Shown one piece after another: positions 26,362 through 34,979 of a stretch of 64,000 bases of DNA; within the stretch, counting starts at the first letter, position 1, and each line of letters starts with the position of its first letter. A model generated the notes under the pieces. That model was not told the DNA's origin. It saw nothing but the letters and a program-made list of their open reading frames with translations, and ran no database searches. The DNA comes from Rivularia sp. MS3. GTDB taxonomy: Bacteria; Cyanobacteriota; Cyanobacteriia; Cyanobacteriales; Nostocaceae. The DNA lies in NCBI GenBank assembly GCA_019192545.1, contig JAHCMI010000041.1, positions 1 to 64,000 on the forward strand, given 5' to 3'. A program made the translations under genes and the position numbers.

Positions 26362-26682
26362 CTAATCTTGAATTTGCCGCATAGCAAATTTATGTAATGG
26401 CAAACATAGAATACAAGAAAACGTTAGGAAGTATGACAAAGCTGTAGTCATTCTCAAACTCATTATTACAGCTTCTTGCATCGGTAAAAAAATCTTCTCG
26501 ATACCGAATGCAATGCAATATACCAACCAGTACGAAAAGCTCATTCTAAAAAGAATTTTCTCGGTTTGCTGCATTTCAGTTTCAAACTGCTCTTTCGCAG
26601 ACAATAATATTAAACCTGTAATGCAAGCTAAGAAAGAAAGCATGACAAAGAAATCATGACAAATAAAATTGGCTGAATTCAT
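26362..26682 (-). CDS. Hypothetical multi-pass membrane protein
   Basis: A protein of 106 residues from the ATG at 26682 (a TTG at 26712 would add ten). Three hydrophobic segments are visible: FVMLSFLACITGLILL, FSYWLVYCIAFGI and a C-terminal segment around SYFLTFSCILCLPL. A polar loop between the first two carries an acidic QFETEMQQTEK stretch. I do not recognise a family. It is convergent with DUF2103 and lies downstream of moaE on the same strand after a 145-bp AT-rich gap. Coding potential is moderate. Confidence 0.55.
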   Translation of the reverse strand: MNSANFICHDFFVMLSFLACITGLILLSAKEQFETEMQQTEKILFRMSFSYWLVYCIAFGIEKIFLPMQEAVIMSLRMTTALSYFLTFSCILCLPLHKFAMRQIQD

Positions 26683-26827
26683 AGCGCGTTTATACAAAAA
26701 AATTTCTATCAAAAGTAAGTCTAAAGGAATAATTCTTTAGAAGTAATACATAGTTACAAAGCTCAATATAATTATGGGATTTTTGTTAATAAATACAATG
26801 TAATAATAATTTTTTTGAATCAGCGAC

Positions 26828-27316
26828 TTATTCTTCGACTTCACAAGCACCAATACTTACCCAATTACTCGAACCGTCGCGATTATGTTCTTTTTTCCAA
26901 ATAGGGGCATTATGCTTAAGAGTATCAATGGCATAACGACAAGCATCGAAAGCTTCCGAACGATGGGGGCAGCCTACTGCAACTAAAACACTAATTTCAC
27001 CGATTTGTAAATGTCCGGTGCGATGATGAATAACCACACAGTTTGTATCCATCCACTTTTTACGAATATCATCTGCAATTTGATAAAACACTCGCAGTGC
27101 CATTGGTTCGTAAGCTTGATATTCTAAGGAAATTACCGGCACGCCATCAGTTTGATTGCGAACTGTTCCACTCATAACCACAATTGCACCGTTGGCTGGA
27201 TGTTCGGCTAACTTATAAACTTCTGGAAGCGAAAGAGGTGCAAAAGTAATAGCGAAGTTGTCTTCTGCTCTGGGTTTAAGTATGGAAGTTAAGCTAGTTG
27301 AAGAAAACGAGTTCAT
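26828..27316 (-). CDS. moaE: Molybdopterin synthase catalytic subunit
   Basis: The 162-residue large subunit of molybdopterin synthase inserts sulfur from thiocarboxylated MoaD into precursor Z during molybdenum cofactor synthesis. Conserved pieces are GAIVVMSGTVRNQTDGV, LEYQAYEPMAL, VVIHHRTGHLQIGEISVLVAVG and CRYAIDTLKHNAPIWKKE, which contains the catalytic lysines. The first 20 residues are a non-conserved extension. No moaD is adjacent in the window, so the partner must be elsewhere. Cyanobacteria need the cofactor for nitrate reductase. Confidence 0.95.
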   Translation of the reverse strand: MNSFSSTSLTSILKPRAEDNFAITFAPLSLPEVYKLAEHPANGAIVVMSGTVRNQTDGVPVISLEYQAYEPMALRVFYQIADDIRKKWMDTNCVVIHHRTGHLQIGEISVLVAVGCPHRSEAFDACRYAIDTLKHNAPIWKKEHNRDGSSNWVSIGACEVEE

Positions 27317-27903
27317 TACAATTTTTTATAATAACTAAGGGTGTTGTCTTATATTCAGGACACTATATTCTCAATAAAAAACCTATGGTGATAGTGGGAG
27401 CATCGTAATTGTTAACGGTTAACGAGCAAGATGCTTTGACTACCGCAAATTAATGGGAACGATTATAATCAATGATTTATCATTGTTTGGTAATTATTAT
27501 TTGATGGTAAAAAAAGCAAAAAACATTTACAATCTCTATGTATAACGTAGATATACTTAGATATTACAATGAATTCTGATTGAGTTTAAGTCAAATTATT
27601 ATAAAAATGTGAGGAAATTGTCCGCGAGCTTGTGTAGGTAAACTATATAAAAATATTTTTGGCTGGGTAGAGATTATCGCAATAGCTTTTGAGAGCAAAC
27701 TTTATCGTGCTTGACATTAATTCCGATTGTTATCAGTACGAGTAAACTTCTGTGGCTGTCTTCAAGATCGAGATTTGATGATGTAATAGTGTTCGCTTAT
27801 CTTATTTTTGCCAGTTAGCTTAAACAGCAGCACATGTAAAAACCTTTCCCTATTAATGAAGTTTGGATAACAGTTTACTTTTCCGAGTGTCACAATTCCT
27901 CTA
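27317..27903. other. gap upstream of the structured element
   Basis: This is 587 bp of AT-rich DNA between divergent moaE and the kinase island. No gene, tRNA or clear promoter pair was found. The moaE promoter should lie within the first 150 bp. Confidence 0.45.
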
Positions 27904-28007
27904 TAAAAAATTGGGCAGGCTTCCCGTTCTGGGTCTTTCAGACCCAGAACGGACGAGTCCTCACAATTAAAACCGGAGGATTTTTTAAAAGCCTGCCCAA
28001 TTTTTTA
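27904..28007 (+). ncRNA. three-stem inverted-repeat element (possible leader RNA or MITE)
   Basis: Outer arms 27905-27922 and 27989-28006 pair perfectly for 18 bp (AAAAAATTGGGCAGGCTT), plus a T-A pair outside. Inside, CCGTTCTGGGTCT (27924-27936) pairs with AGACCCAGAACGG (27940-27952) for 13 bp around a TTC loop. A third stem is AGTCCTC (27956-27962) with GAGGATT (27976-27982), one G-U pair. On the plus strand the outer stem ends in T6, as a terminator would. It lies 45 bp before the first kinase gene. A three-way-junction leader, a terminator for an unseen transcript, or a miniature transposon are all possible. Confidence 0.6.
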
Positions 28008-28051
28008 GGAGTACATCGGTAAGGAAATTCAGTAATAGCAGGAAATATTCA

Positions 28052-30862
28052 ATGAATATGACGGGTTCAAAAAATGAGTCGTTAAGATTAAAAGCTTTAT
28101 ACGAGTATGATATTCTTGATACTTTGCCAGAACAAGCTTTCGATGATTTAGTATTTCTGGCAAAACAAATTGCACAAACTCCGATTGCTTTGATTAATCT
28201 GGTTGATGCCGATAGACAGTGGTTTAAGGCGAAGATAGGATTAAGTTCGTCGGAAATGCCTAGAGATATAGGCTTCGGCTCCTTGTGCGTTAGTCTCGGT
28301 GAGACTTTAATTATTCCCGATACCTTAACTTCAGAGCGCTTCGCTAAAAATCCTGTAGTTGTTTCAGAGCCGAAGGTAAGATTTTATGTAGGTATACCAC
28401 TAATTACATCTGACAGCAAGCAGAGTATTGGGACTTTATGCGTTATAGATACAGTACCGCGTTCGATGAGTGCCGAACAAATAGAGTCGCTCCAAGCAAT
28501 TAGTCGTTTGGTAATAAAGCAACTAGAAATACGAATTGCTTCTAAGAAGCTCGTGGATATTAAAACAGAGTACGAACAAGCAAAAGAAGCAAAAGAAGCA
28601 AGCGAAAATATTATCAAAAGTTTTTTTGATAGTGCGCCGATGATGATGGGAATTGTAGAAGTGCGAGAAAATGATATTCTACATATTTCTGGCAATAATG
28701 CGGCGGCTAACTTTTTAGGTTTGACAACCGAAGCAATGAAAAATCGCTTTGTTAGCGATATGGGAATTCCGTCACAACTGATAAATCAATGGATTGATTA
28801 TTATCATCAAACAGAAAATAGTCATTCTTCAGTAACTTTTGAGTATCCTTTTGATAATCGGGATGGTAGCAGGTGGCTCAAAGCTAAGGTTTCGGCAATT
28901 GTTAATTCCTCGGAGCATCAAAGATTTGCTTATTTAGTTGATGATATAACTCAGCGCAGGCAAGCAGAAGTCAAATTACGCTGGAAGCAAACACTTTTAC
29001 GTTCGATGACAACTGTGTCACCGCTAGCTTTTTATGTGGTAGAAAATCAGACTGGAAATATTTTGTATGCAAATCAACGTTTTTATGATATTTGGGGCAT
29101 AGGGCATTTAAAAGAATTAGTAGAATCTGGAGCATTGCAACATCAAAATATTGTAGAAGAATGCCGTAAATTAACATCTGAAGTTTCTGCATTTATAAAA
29201 TCTTGCCAACCCGAATATTTAGAAAAATGCATTTGCGAGGATGAAATTTTCTTGCCTGATGGGCGGACTATTCGCCGTTTTTCGCGAGCAATACAGAATC
29301 AAGATAATCAAGATTTTGCTCGGCTATATATGTTTGAAAATATTACAACTCGCAAACATACCGAACATCAACTACGGGAGCAAGCAGCATTACTCGATAT
29401 TGCAACGGACGCTATTATCATGCGAGATTTATCTCACAAAATTTTACTGTGGAATAAAAGCGCAGAAAGAATTTATGGCTGGATGGAAAAAGAAGCTATT
29501 GGCAAAAATGCTTATGAGCTTTTACAACCCGAAGTTGAAGGCACTCAGCAAGATATTTATCATATAGTATTGCAGGATGGTTCCTGGCAAGGGGAATTAA
29601 AAAAAGTTAGTAAATCTGGTGACGAAATCATTGTTGAGAGTCGTTGGACTTTAGTTAAAGATGAGCATCAAAAACCCAAATCTATCTTAACGGTTGATAC
29701 GGATATTACCCAGAAAAAACAATTAGAAAAGCAATTTTTACGCGCTCAACGCATGGAAAGTATTGGAACTTTAGCAAGCGGTATCGCTCATGATTTAAAT
29801 AATGTCCTATCGCCGATTTTAATGTCAGTGCAGTTGCTCAAAAATAAAAACCGCACCGAACAAGAAATTTCTATGCTTGACATTGTAGAAAACAATGCTA
29901 AACGCGGAGCCAATCTGGTAAAACAAGTATTGTCATTCGCTAGAGGAATGAGCGGCGATCGCACTGTAATTGCGGTTCAAGAATTAATCTGGGAAATGAA
30001 GCAAATTGTGGAAAAAACTTTTCCTAAATCAATTTTGTTTAAAGAATCAATTCCAGAAGGTGTGTGGCAAATATGGGGAGATAGTACGCAATTACATCAA
30101 GTCTTATTAAACTTATGTTTGAATGCTCGCGATGCCATGCCCGACGGCGGCAAATTAAAAATTTCTATCGAAAATATTGAAATCGATGATAATTACGCCC
30201 AAATGCATCTTGAAGCAAAAATTGGTTCTTATGTGATGATAAATGTTTCGGATACGGGTATCGGTATTCCTCAAAAATTATTAGATAGAATTTTTGAACC
30301 ATTTTTCACTACAAAACAATTTGGTGAAGGTACCGGATTGGGATTATCTACAGTTATAGGAATTATTAAGGGTCATAATGGATTTATCAACGTATCTAGC
30401 ACCGTAGGTAAAGGTACGATTTTTAAAATTTATTTACCAGCAGCTAACAGCAATGCAAATCCACAACCCGAAAATATAGAGACACCTTTAGGAAACAAAG
30501 AATTCATCTTAGTGGTTGACGATGAGCCGTCAGTTAGAGATATCACTTTGACTTCTTTGGAACAGCATAATTATCAAGTAATGACTGCTAACGATGGCAT
30601 TGAAGCAATAGCACTTTATGCTCAACACAAAAGTAAAATTAGTGCAGCAATCGTTGATATGATGATGCCTAATATGGATGGTGCAACGACAATCAATACA
30701 TTGTATAAAATGAACCCTTGTTTACCTATGATTGCTGTCAGCGGATTAGCAACAAGCGAACAAGTACCTTTCGATAAAAATTCTAAATATACAGCTTTTT
30801 TACCCAAACCATATACCGCACGAGAGTTGTTAACAGCTTTACATTCAGTTTTGAAAAAATGA
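28052..30862 (+). CDS. Hybrid histidine kinase GAF-PAS-PAS-PAS-HK-REC
   Basis: A 936-residue soluble sensor. Residues 10-160 form a GAF domain of the type opening RLKALYEYDILDTLPEQAFD. A helical linker is followed by three PAS-like units (about 190-310, 315-445, 450-565, ending in DDITQRR, ENITTRK and DTDITQKK). The dimerisation helix has SGIAHDLNNVLSP with His580, and the ATPase domain has NLCLNARDAMPDGG, DTGIGIP and GEGTGLGLST. The C-terminal receiver has VVDDEPSVRDI and phospho-acceptor Asp869. There are no membrane spans. The C-terminal half is paralogous to 34980-36869. An AGGA ribosome site precedes the start, and the 27904-28007 element lies just upstream. Confidence 0.93.
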   Translation: MNMTGSKNESLRLKALYEYDILDTLPEQAFDDLVFLAKQIAQTPIALINLVDADRQWFKAKIGLSSSEMPRDIGFGSLCVSLGETLIIPDTLTSERFAKNPVVVSEPKVRFYVGIPLITSDSKQSIGTLCVIDTVPRSMSAEQIESLQAISRLVIKQLEIRIASKKLVDIKTEYEQAKEAKEASENIIKSFFDSAPMMMGIVEVRENDILHISGNNAAANFLGLTTEAMKNRFVSDMGIPSQLINQWIDYYHQTENSHSSVTFEYPFDNRDGSRWLKAKVSAIVNSSEHQRFAYLVDDITQRRQAEVKLRWKQTLLRSMTTVSPLAFYVVENQTGNILYANQRFYDIWGIGHLKELVESGALQHQNIVEECRKLTSEVSAFIKSCQPEYLEKCICEDEIFLPDGRTIRRFSRAIQNQDNQDFARLYMFENITTRKHTEHQLREQAALLDIATDAIIMRDLSHKILLWNKSAERIYGWMEKEAIGKNAYELLQPEVEGTQQDIYHIVLQDGSWQGELKKVSKSGDEIIVESRWTLVKDEHQKPKSILTVDTDITQKKQLEKQFLRAQRMESIGTLASGIAHDLNNVLSPILMSVQLLKNKNRTEQEISMLDIVENNAKRGANLVKQVLSFARGMSGDRTVIAVQELIWEMKQIVEKTFPKSILFKESIPEGVWQIWGDSTQLHQVLLNLCLNARDAMPDGGKLKISIENIEIDDNYAQMHLEAKIGSYVMINVSDTGIGIPQKLLDRIFEPFFTTKQFGEGTGLGLSTVIGIIKGHNGFINVSSTVGKGTIFKIYLPAANSNANPQPENIETPLGNKEFILVVDDEPSVRDITLTSLEQHNYQVMTANDGIEAIALYAQHKSKISAAIVDMMMPNMDGATTINTLYKMNPCLPMIAVSGLATSEQVPFDKNSKYTAFLPKPYTARELLTALHSVLKK

Positions 30863-30952
30863 AAATTGGGAATTGGTAATGGGTAACTGATAACTGATGA
30901 TTCACACCCTCCGGGTGAAAACTGTTCACTGATAACTGTTCGCTGCACAAAC

Positions 30953-33900
30953 ATGGCTAATCTAATTCTGGTTGTAGATGACGATGAATTAACGCGGATA
31001 CAGTTGCGCGAATTACTTAAATCGGCGGGATATTGGGTTGCCCAAGCGAGTAATGGAGAGGAAGCATTAACTGCATATACTCAGTTAAAACCGGATATGG
31101 TTTTGCTAGATGCCCTGATGCCGCAAATGGATGGTTTTAGCTGTTGCCAGCGGTTGCGTCAACTTCCTGATGGACAAGATATACCGATCTTAATGATTAC
31201 TGCTCTTTACGAGCAAAGTTCTGTAGAAAAAGCTTTTGAAGTCGGCGCGACAGATTATATAACTAAGCCAATTCAATGGTTGGTATTGCGTCAACGAATG
31301 CTACGCCTGCTCGAAGCTAGCAAAACCATGAAAAAATTAAGACAGCAAACCGAACAAGCACAGTGGCAAGAAGCGCAATTAAGAATTGCCTTAGAAGCCG
31401 CTCATATGGGTATTTGGGATTGGAATATCGCAACTAATAAAGTAACTTGGTCCGATACTATCAAAGCATTATTTGGTGAGTCGAGTTTAAACTTCGATCA
31501 AACTTATGAAAGCTTTATTAGTTTTGTTCATCCTCAAGACAGAGATTTAATTACTACAACTGTGCAATCTGCGATTGAGGAAGGAGGAGAATATAGCATT
31601 GAATATCGCGTGGTGTTACCCAACGGTAGTATTCGCTGGTTGGCTTCTCAAGGTTTAGTTTTTCGTAATGCTTCTGGCAGAGCAATGCGAATGTCGGGGA
31701 TTGATATGGATATTACAGCCCGCAAAAAAGCCCAGCAAGCTTTAGAAGCTCATGCTAGTCAACAAGCATTGGTAGCAGAAATTTCTCAAGCAGCATTAGC
31801 TCGAATGGATTTAAATAATTTGATGCATCAAGCTGTTACTACCATTGCTCAATGTCTGGAGGTGGAATACTGTCAGATTTTAGAATTATTACCATATAGT
31901 AATCAGTTTCTAATGCGTTCGGGTATTGGCTGGCATTCCGGGCTTGTGGGAACGGCAACGGTAAATGCTGCCGAAAATTCGCAAGCAAGCTATACAATTA
32001 CTTGCCAAGAACCAGTAATTGTAGAAGATTTAACAACAGAGACGCGGTTTTGCGGGCCGCAATTATTGCTAGAACATAATGTAGTTAGCGGATTATCGGT
32101 AATTATTCACGGAAAAGACCGTCCTTTTGGTATTTTGGGAGCGCATACTACTAAAAAACGCAATTTTAGTAGAGATGACATCTTTTTTTTACAAGCAATT
32201 GCGAATATTTTAGCCACGGCGATTGAACGTCAACACATGGAAAACGCGCTTGTAGAAAGCGAACAACGGTGGCACTTAGCAATTAGGGGTACTAATGATG
32301 GAATTTGGGATTGGAACATCAAAAATAGCCAAGTTTTTCATTCCACTCGTTCCAAAGAAATTCTTGGTTATAAAGATGAAGAGATTGGTAACGATTTAAA
32401 TGAATGGATGAGCCGCGTGCATCCTGCGGATATAGATTTACTCGTAGAAAATATTCAAAATCATTTCAACCAAAAAACCCCTTTTTACATTAGCGAGCAT
32501 CGTCTTCGGTGTAAAGATGGAACTTACAAATGGATTTTAGAACGAGGTCAAGCATTATGGAACTCTGCTGGCGATTTAGTGCGAATGGCGGGTTCTCATA
32601 CAGATATTACAGAGCGTAAATTAGCAGAAGAACAGCTAAGACAAAGCGAACAACGTTTTCAAATATTGGCTAGAGCTACAAACGATGCAGTTTGGGATTG
32701 GAACTTACTTACAGATACAGTTTGGTGGAATAATTCTGTAGAAACTTTGTTTGGTTATTCTGTAGAGTCTGTAGAATGCAATACAGACTGGTGGTACCAA
32801 CACGTACATCCAGAAGATAGGCGGAGAATTTTTGCCGATATTCATGCTGTTGTTAAAAGCGCTCAGCCATTTTGGGCAAACGAATATCGTTTTCTCAAAG
32901 CGGATGGTTCTTATGCCCATATATTTGACCGTGGTTATGTTGTTCGCGACGATAAAGGTTCACCGGTGCGGATGATTGGCGCGATGATGGACATCACCGA
33001 ACGCAAACGGGTACAAGAAGAATTGATTCGGCAAAACTTGCGATCGCAGCTGTTTTCTGACATAACTCTTAAAATTCGTACTTCCTTGCGAATTGATGAA
33101 ATTCTTCAAACTAGCGTTACGGAAGTGCAAAAGTTACTTAATGCCGACCGTGTATTAATTATTCAATTATTTGCCGATGGTTCTATGAAATCTGTCAAGG
33201 AAGCAGTAGTTCCCGGCTTACCCGTAGTTACCGGACAGAACATTAATGACCCCTGCTTTGGCCGTGATTATATGGAAAAATATCGCCAAGGTCGAATTAG
33301 CGCTATTACTGACATCAAACAAGCTAACATCCAGCCTTGCCATGTAGATTTGCTAGAAAGTTTTTGTGTTAAATCTAACCTTGTAGTTCCCGTTATAGTC
33401 CAAAATCAACTTTGGGGATTGTTAATTGCTCATCAATGCGATCGTCCCCGTAAATGGACTGAATGGGAAACTGAGTTACTACAACAATTAGCCGATCAAA
33501 TTGGTATAGCTGTTTCCCAAGCCAAACTGTTAGAACAAGAAACCCGTCAGCGAGAAGAATTAGCTCGTTCTAACGAAGAACTACAACAGTTTGCCTTTAT
33601 TGCTTCCCACGATTTACAAGAACCATTACGCAAAATTACAGCATTTGGCGATCGCTTAAAAGCTACCTGCGGTGATTCCTTGACAGATAGGGGATACGAT
33701 TATTTACGGCGAATGCAGAATGCAGCCGAAAGAATGCAAGTTTTAATTGAAGATTTACTTAGCCTTTCGAGGATAACCACCAGGGCACAACCTTTTGTAG
33801 AGGTAAATCTGAGCAAAGTTGTTCGAGAAGTATTATCCGATCTCGAAATACGCATAGCACAAACAAATGCGCTTATAGAAGTCGGTAAACTGCCCAACAT

Positions 33901-34258
33901 CAAAGCTGACGAAGTACAAATGCGTCAATTGCTACAAAACTTAATTAGCAATGCTCTAAAATTTCATCCAGCAGGGAAACAACCAATTATCAAAATACAT
34001 AGTAAAAAAATTACTAATCAAGAATTAAACACACAATATTATCAAATTATTGTAGAAGATAACGGTATTGGTTTTGATGAAAAATATTTAGACCGTATAT
34101 TCAATGTATTTCAAAGATTGCACGGACGTACTGAATACGAAGGTACTGGCATGGGTTTAGCTATCTGTCGGAAAATTGTCGAACGGCATCAAGGAACCAT
34201 TACAGCAAAAAGCGAACCAGAAAAAGGTGCAAGTTTTATTGTTACCATTAGTTGTTAA
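30953..34258 (+). CDS. REC-PAS-GAF-PAS-PAS-GAF histidine kinase with cyanobacteriochrome-like GAF
   Basis: A 1101-residue soluble kinase. It has an N-terminal receiver (Asp53 in LLDALMPQMDG), a PAS at about 145-265, a GAF at 270-430 and two PAS-PAC units (about 435-560 and 565-690, ending in DITERK). A second GAF spans about 700-865, then HisKA (IASHDLQEPLRKI, His886) and the ATPase (EDNGIGFDEKY, GTGMGLAIC). GAF2 contains DPCF (Cys768) and QPCHVDLL (Cys796), 28 residues apart. The rest reads SNLVVPVIV and LWGLLIAHQC. This fits a DXCF cyanobacteriochrome with two chromophore cysteines, although many non-pigmented cyanobacterial GAF domains look similar. An Rcp1-like regulator follows. Confidence 0.93.
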   Translation: MANLILVVDDDELTRIQLRELLKSAGYWVAQASNGEEALTAYTQLKPDMVLLDALMPQMDGFSCCQRLRQLPDGQDIPILMITALYEQSSVEKAFEVGATDYITKPIQWLVLRQRMLRLLEASKTMKKLRQQTEQAQWQEAQLRIALEAAHMGIWDWNIATNKVTWSDTIKALFGESSLNFDQTYESFISFVHPQDRDLITTTVQSAIEEGGEYSIEYRVVLPNGSIRWLASQGLVFRNASGRAMRMSGIDMDITARKKAQQALEAHASQQALVAEISQAALARMDLNNLMHQAVTTIAQCLEVEYCQILELLPYSNQFLMRSGIGWHSGLVGTATVNAAENSQASYTITCQEPVIVEDLTTETRFCGPQLLLEHNVVSGLSVIIHGKDRPFGILGAHTTKKRNFSRDDIFFLQAIANILATAIERQHMENALVESEQRWHLAIRGTNDGIWDWNIKNSQVFHSTRSKEILGYKDEEIGNDLNEWMSRVHPADIDLLVENIQNHFNQKTPFYISEHRLRCKDGTYKWILERGQALWNSAGDLVRMAGSHTDITERKLAEEQLRQSEQRFQILARATNDAVWDWNLLTDTVWWNNSVETLFGYSVESVECNTDWWYQHVHPEDRRRIFADIHAVVKSAQPFWANEYRFLKADGSYAHIFDRGYVVRDDKGSPVRMIGAMMDITERKRVQEELIRQNLRSQLFSDITLKIRTSLRIDEILQTSVTEVQKLLNADRVLIIQLFADGSMKSVKEAVVPGLPVVTGQNINDPCFGRDYMEKYRQGRISAITDIKQANIQPCHVDLLESFCVKSNLVVPVIVQNQLWGLLIAHQCDRPRKWTEWETELLQQLADQIGIAVSQAKLLEQETRQREELARSNEELQQFAFIASHDLQEPLRKITAFGDRLKATCGDSLTDRGYDYLRRMQNAAERMQVLIEDLLSLSRITTRAQPFVEVNLSKVVREVLSDLEIRIAQTNALIEVGKLPNIKADEVQMRQLLQNLISNALKFHPAGKQPIIKIHSKKITNQELNTQYYQIIVEDNGIGFDEKYLDRIFNVFQRLHGRTEYEGTGMGLAICRKIVERHQGTITAKSEPEKGASFIVTISC

Positions 34259-34510
34259 AAATTAAAAGTTGGGAATTGGGCGCTGGGCATGGTGAATTGA
34301 TAAATTCACTGTTCGCTGCTCGCTCTTGGCTGCTCGCTGTCTTTCTCTCTTTTCCTCTTTTATTCGCAGTATTTCTGATATTAATAAGCTCAATTTGGTT
34401 TATCATACCGAATGTAGCCAAGGTAATAGTAATTCGGAATTTAAGGTACGTTTTGTTGCGATTTAATAAGAAGGTTTATTGCTCAACCAGCGTAAAGGAG
34501 AAAATTAATA

Positions 34511-34963
34511 GTGGAGGGTTGGCAAAAAAGAATAAAAATCTCTATATTGATGGCTGATGATGATGAAGATGATTGCATGTTAGCTAGTGAAGCATTAACA
34601 GAAAGTCATTTACAACACGAGCTTCACCTTGTCAAAGATGGCGAAGAATTGATGGATTATTTATATCGGCGCGGAAAATATATTAACCCTGAAAATTCCC
34701 CACCTCCTGGCTTGATTCTATTAGATTTGAATATGCCTAAAAAAGATGGGCGTGAAGCACTCAGAGAAATTAAAAGTAATCCCACTTTTAAACATATTCC
34801 CGTCGTCGTACTAACGACTTCCAAAGCACAAGAAGATATTCGGCTTTCCTATTCTTTGGGAGCAAATTCTTTTATCATTAAACCAGTAACTTTTGCTTCT
34901 CTAGTAGAAGTTATGACAACTATAGGGAAATACTGGTTTAATGTTGTGGAACTACCGTACTAA
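34511..34963 (+). CDS. Rcp1-like single-domain response regulator
   Basis: The 150-residue stand-alone receiver is of the type partnered with cyanobacterial phytochromes (Rcp1). It has the acidic pocket ILMADDDEDDCMLA, phospho-acceptor Asp72 in LILLDLNMPKKDG, threonine in VVLTTSKAQEDI and lysine in SFIIKPV. The insertion between beta-3 and helix 3 (RRGKYINPENSPPPG) is typical of this sub-family. No output domain is present. The start is GTG at 34511, ten bases after AAGGAG; the inner ATG at 34550 would delete the first strand. It follows the candidate bilin kinase and precedes another kinase by 16 bp, so it is likely shared by or specific to them. Confidence 0.93.
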   Translation: MEGWQKRIKISILMADDDEDDCMLASEALTESHLQHELHLVKDGEELMDYLYRRGKYINPENSPPPGLILLDLNMPKKDGREALREIKSNPTFKHIPVVVLTTSKAQEDIRLSYSLGANSFIIKPVTFASLVEVMTTIGKYWFNVVELPY

Positions 34964-34979
34964 CGGTGGGAGGTAAATT

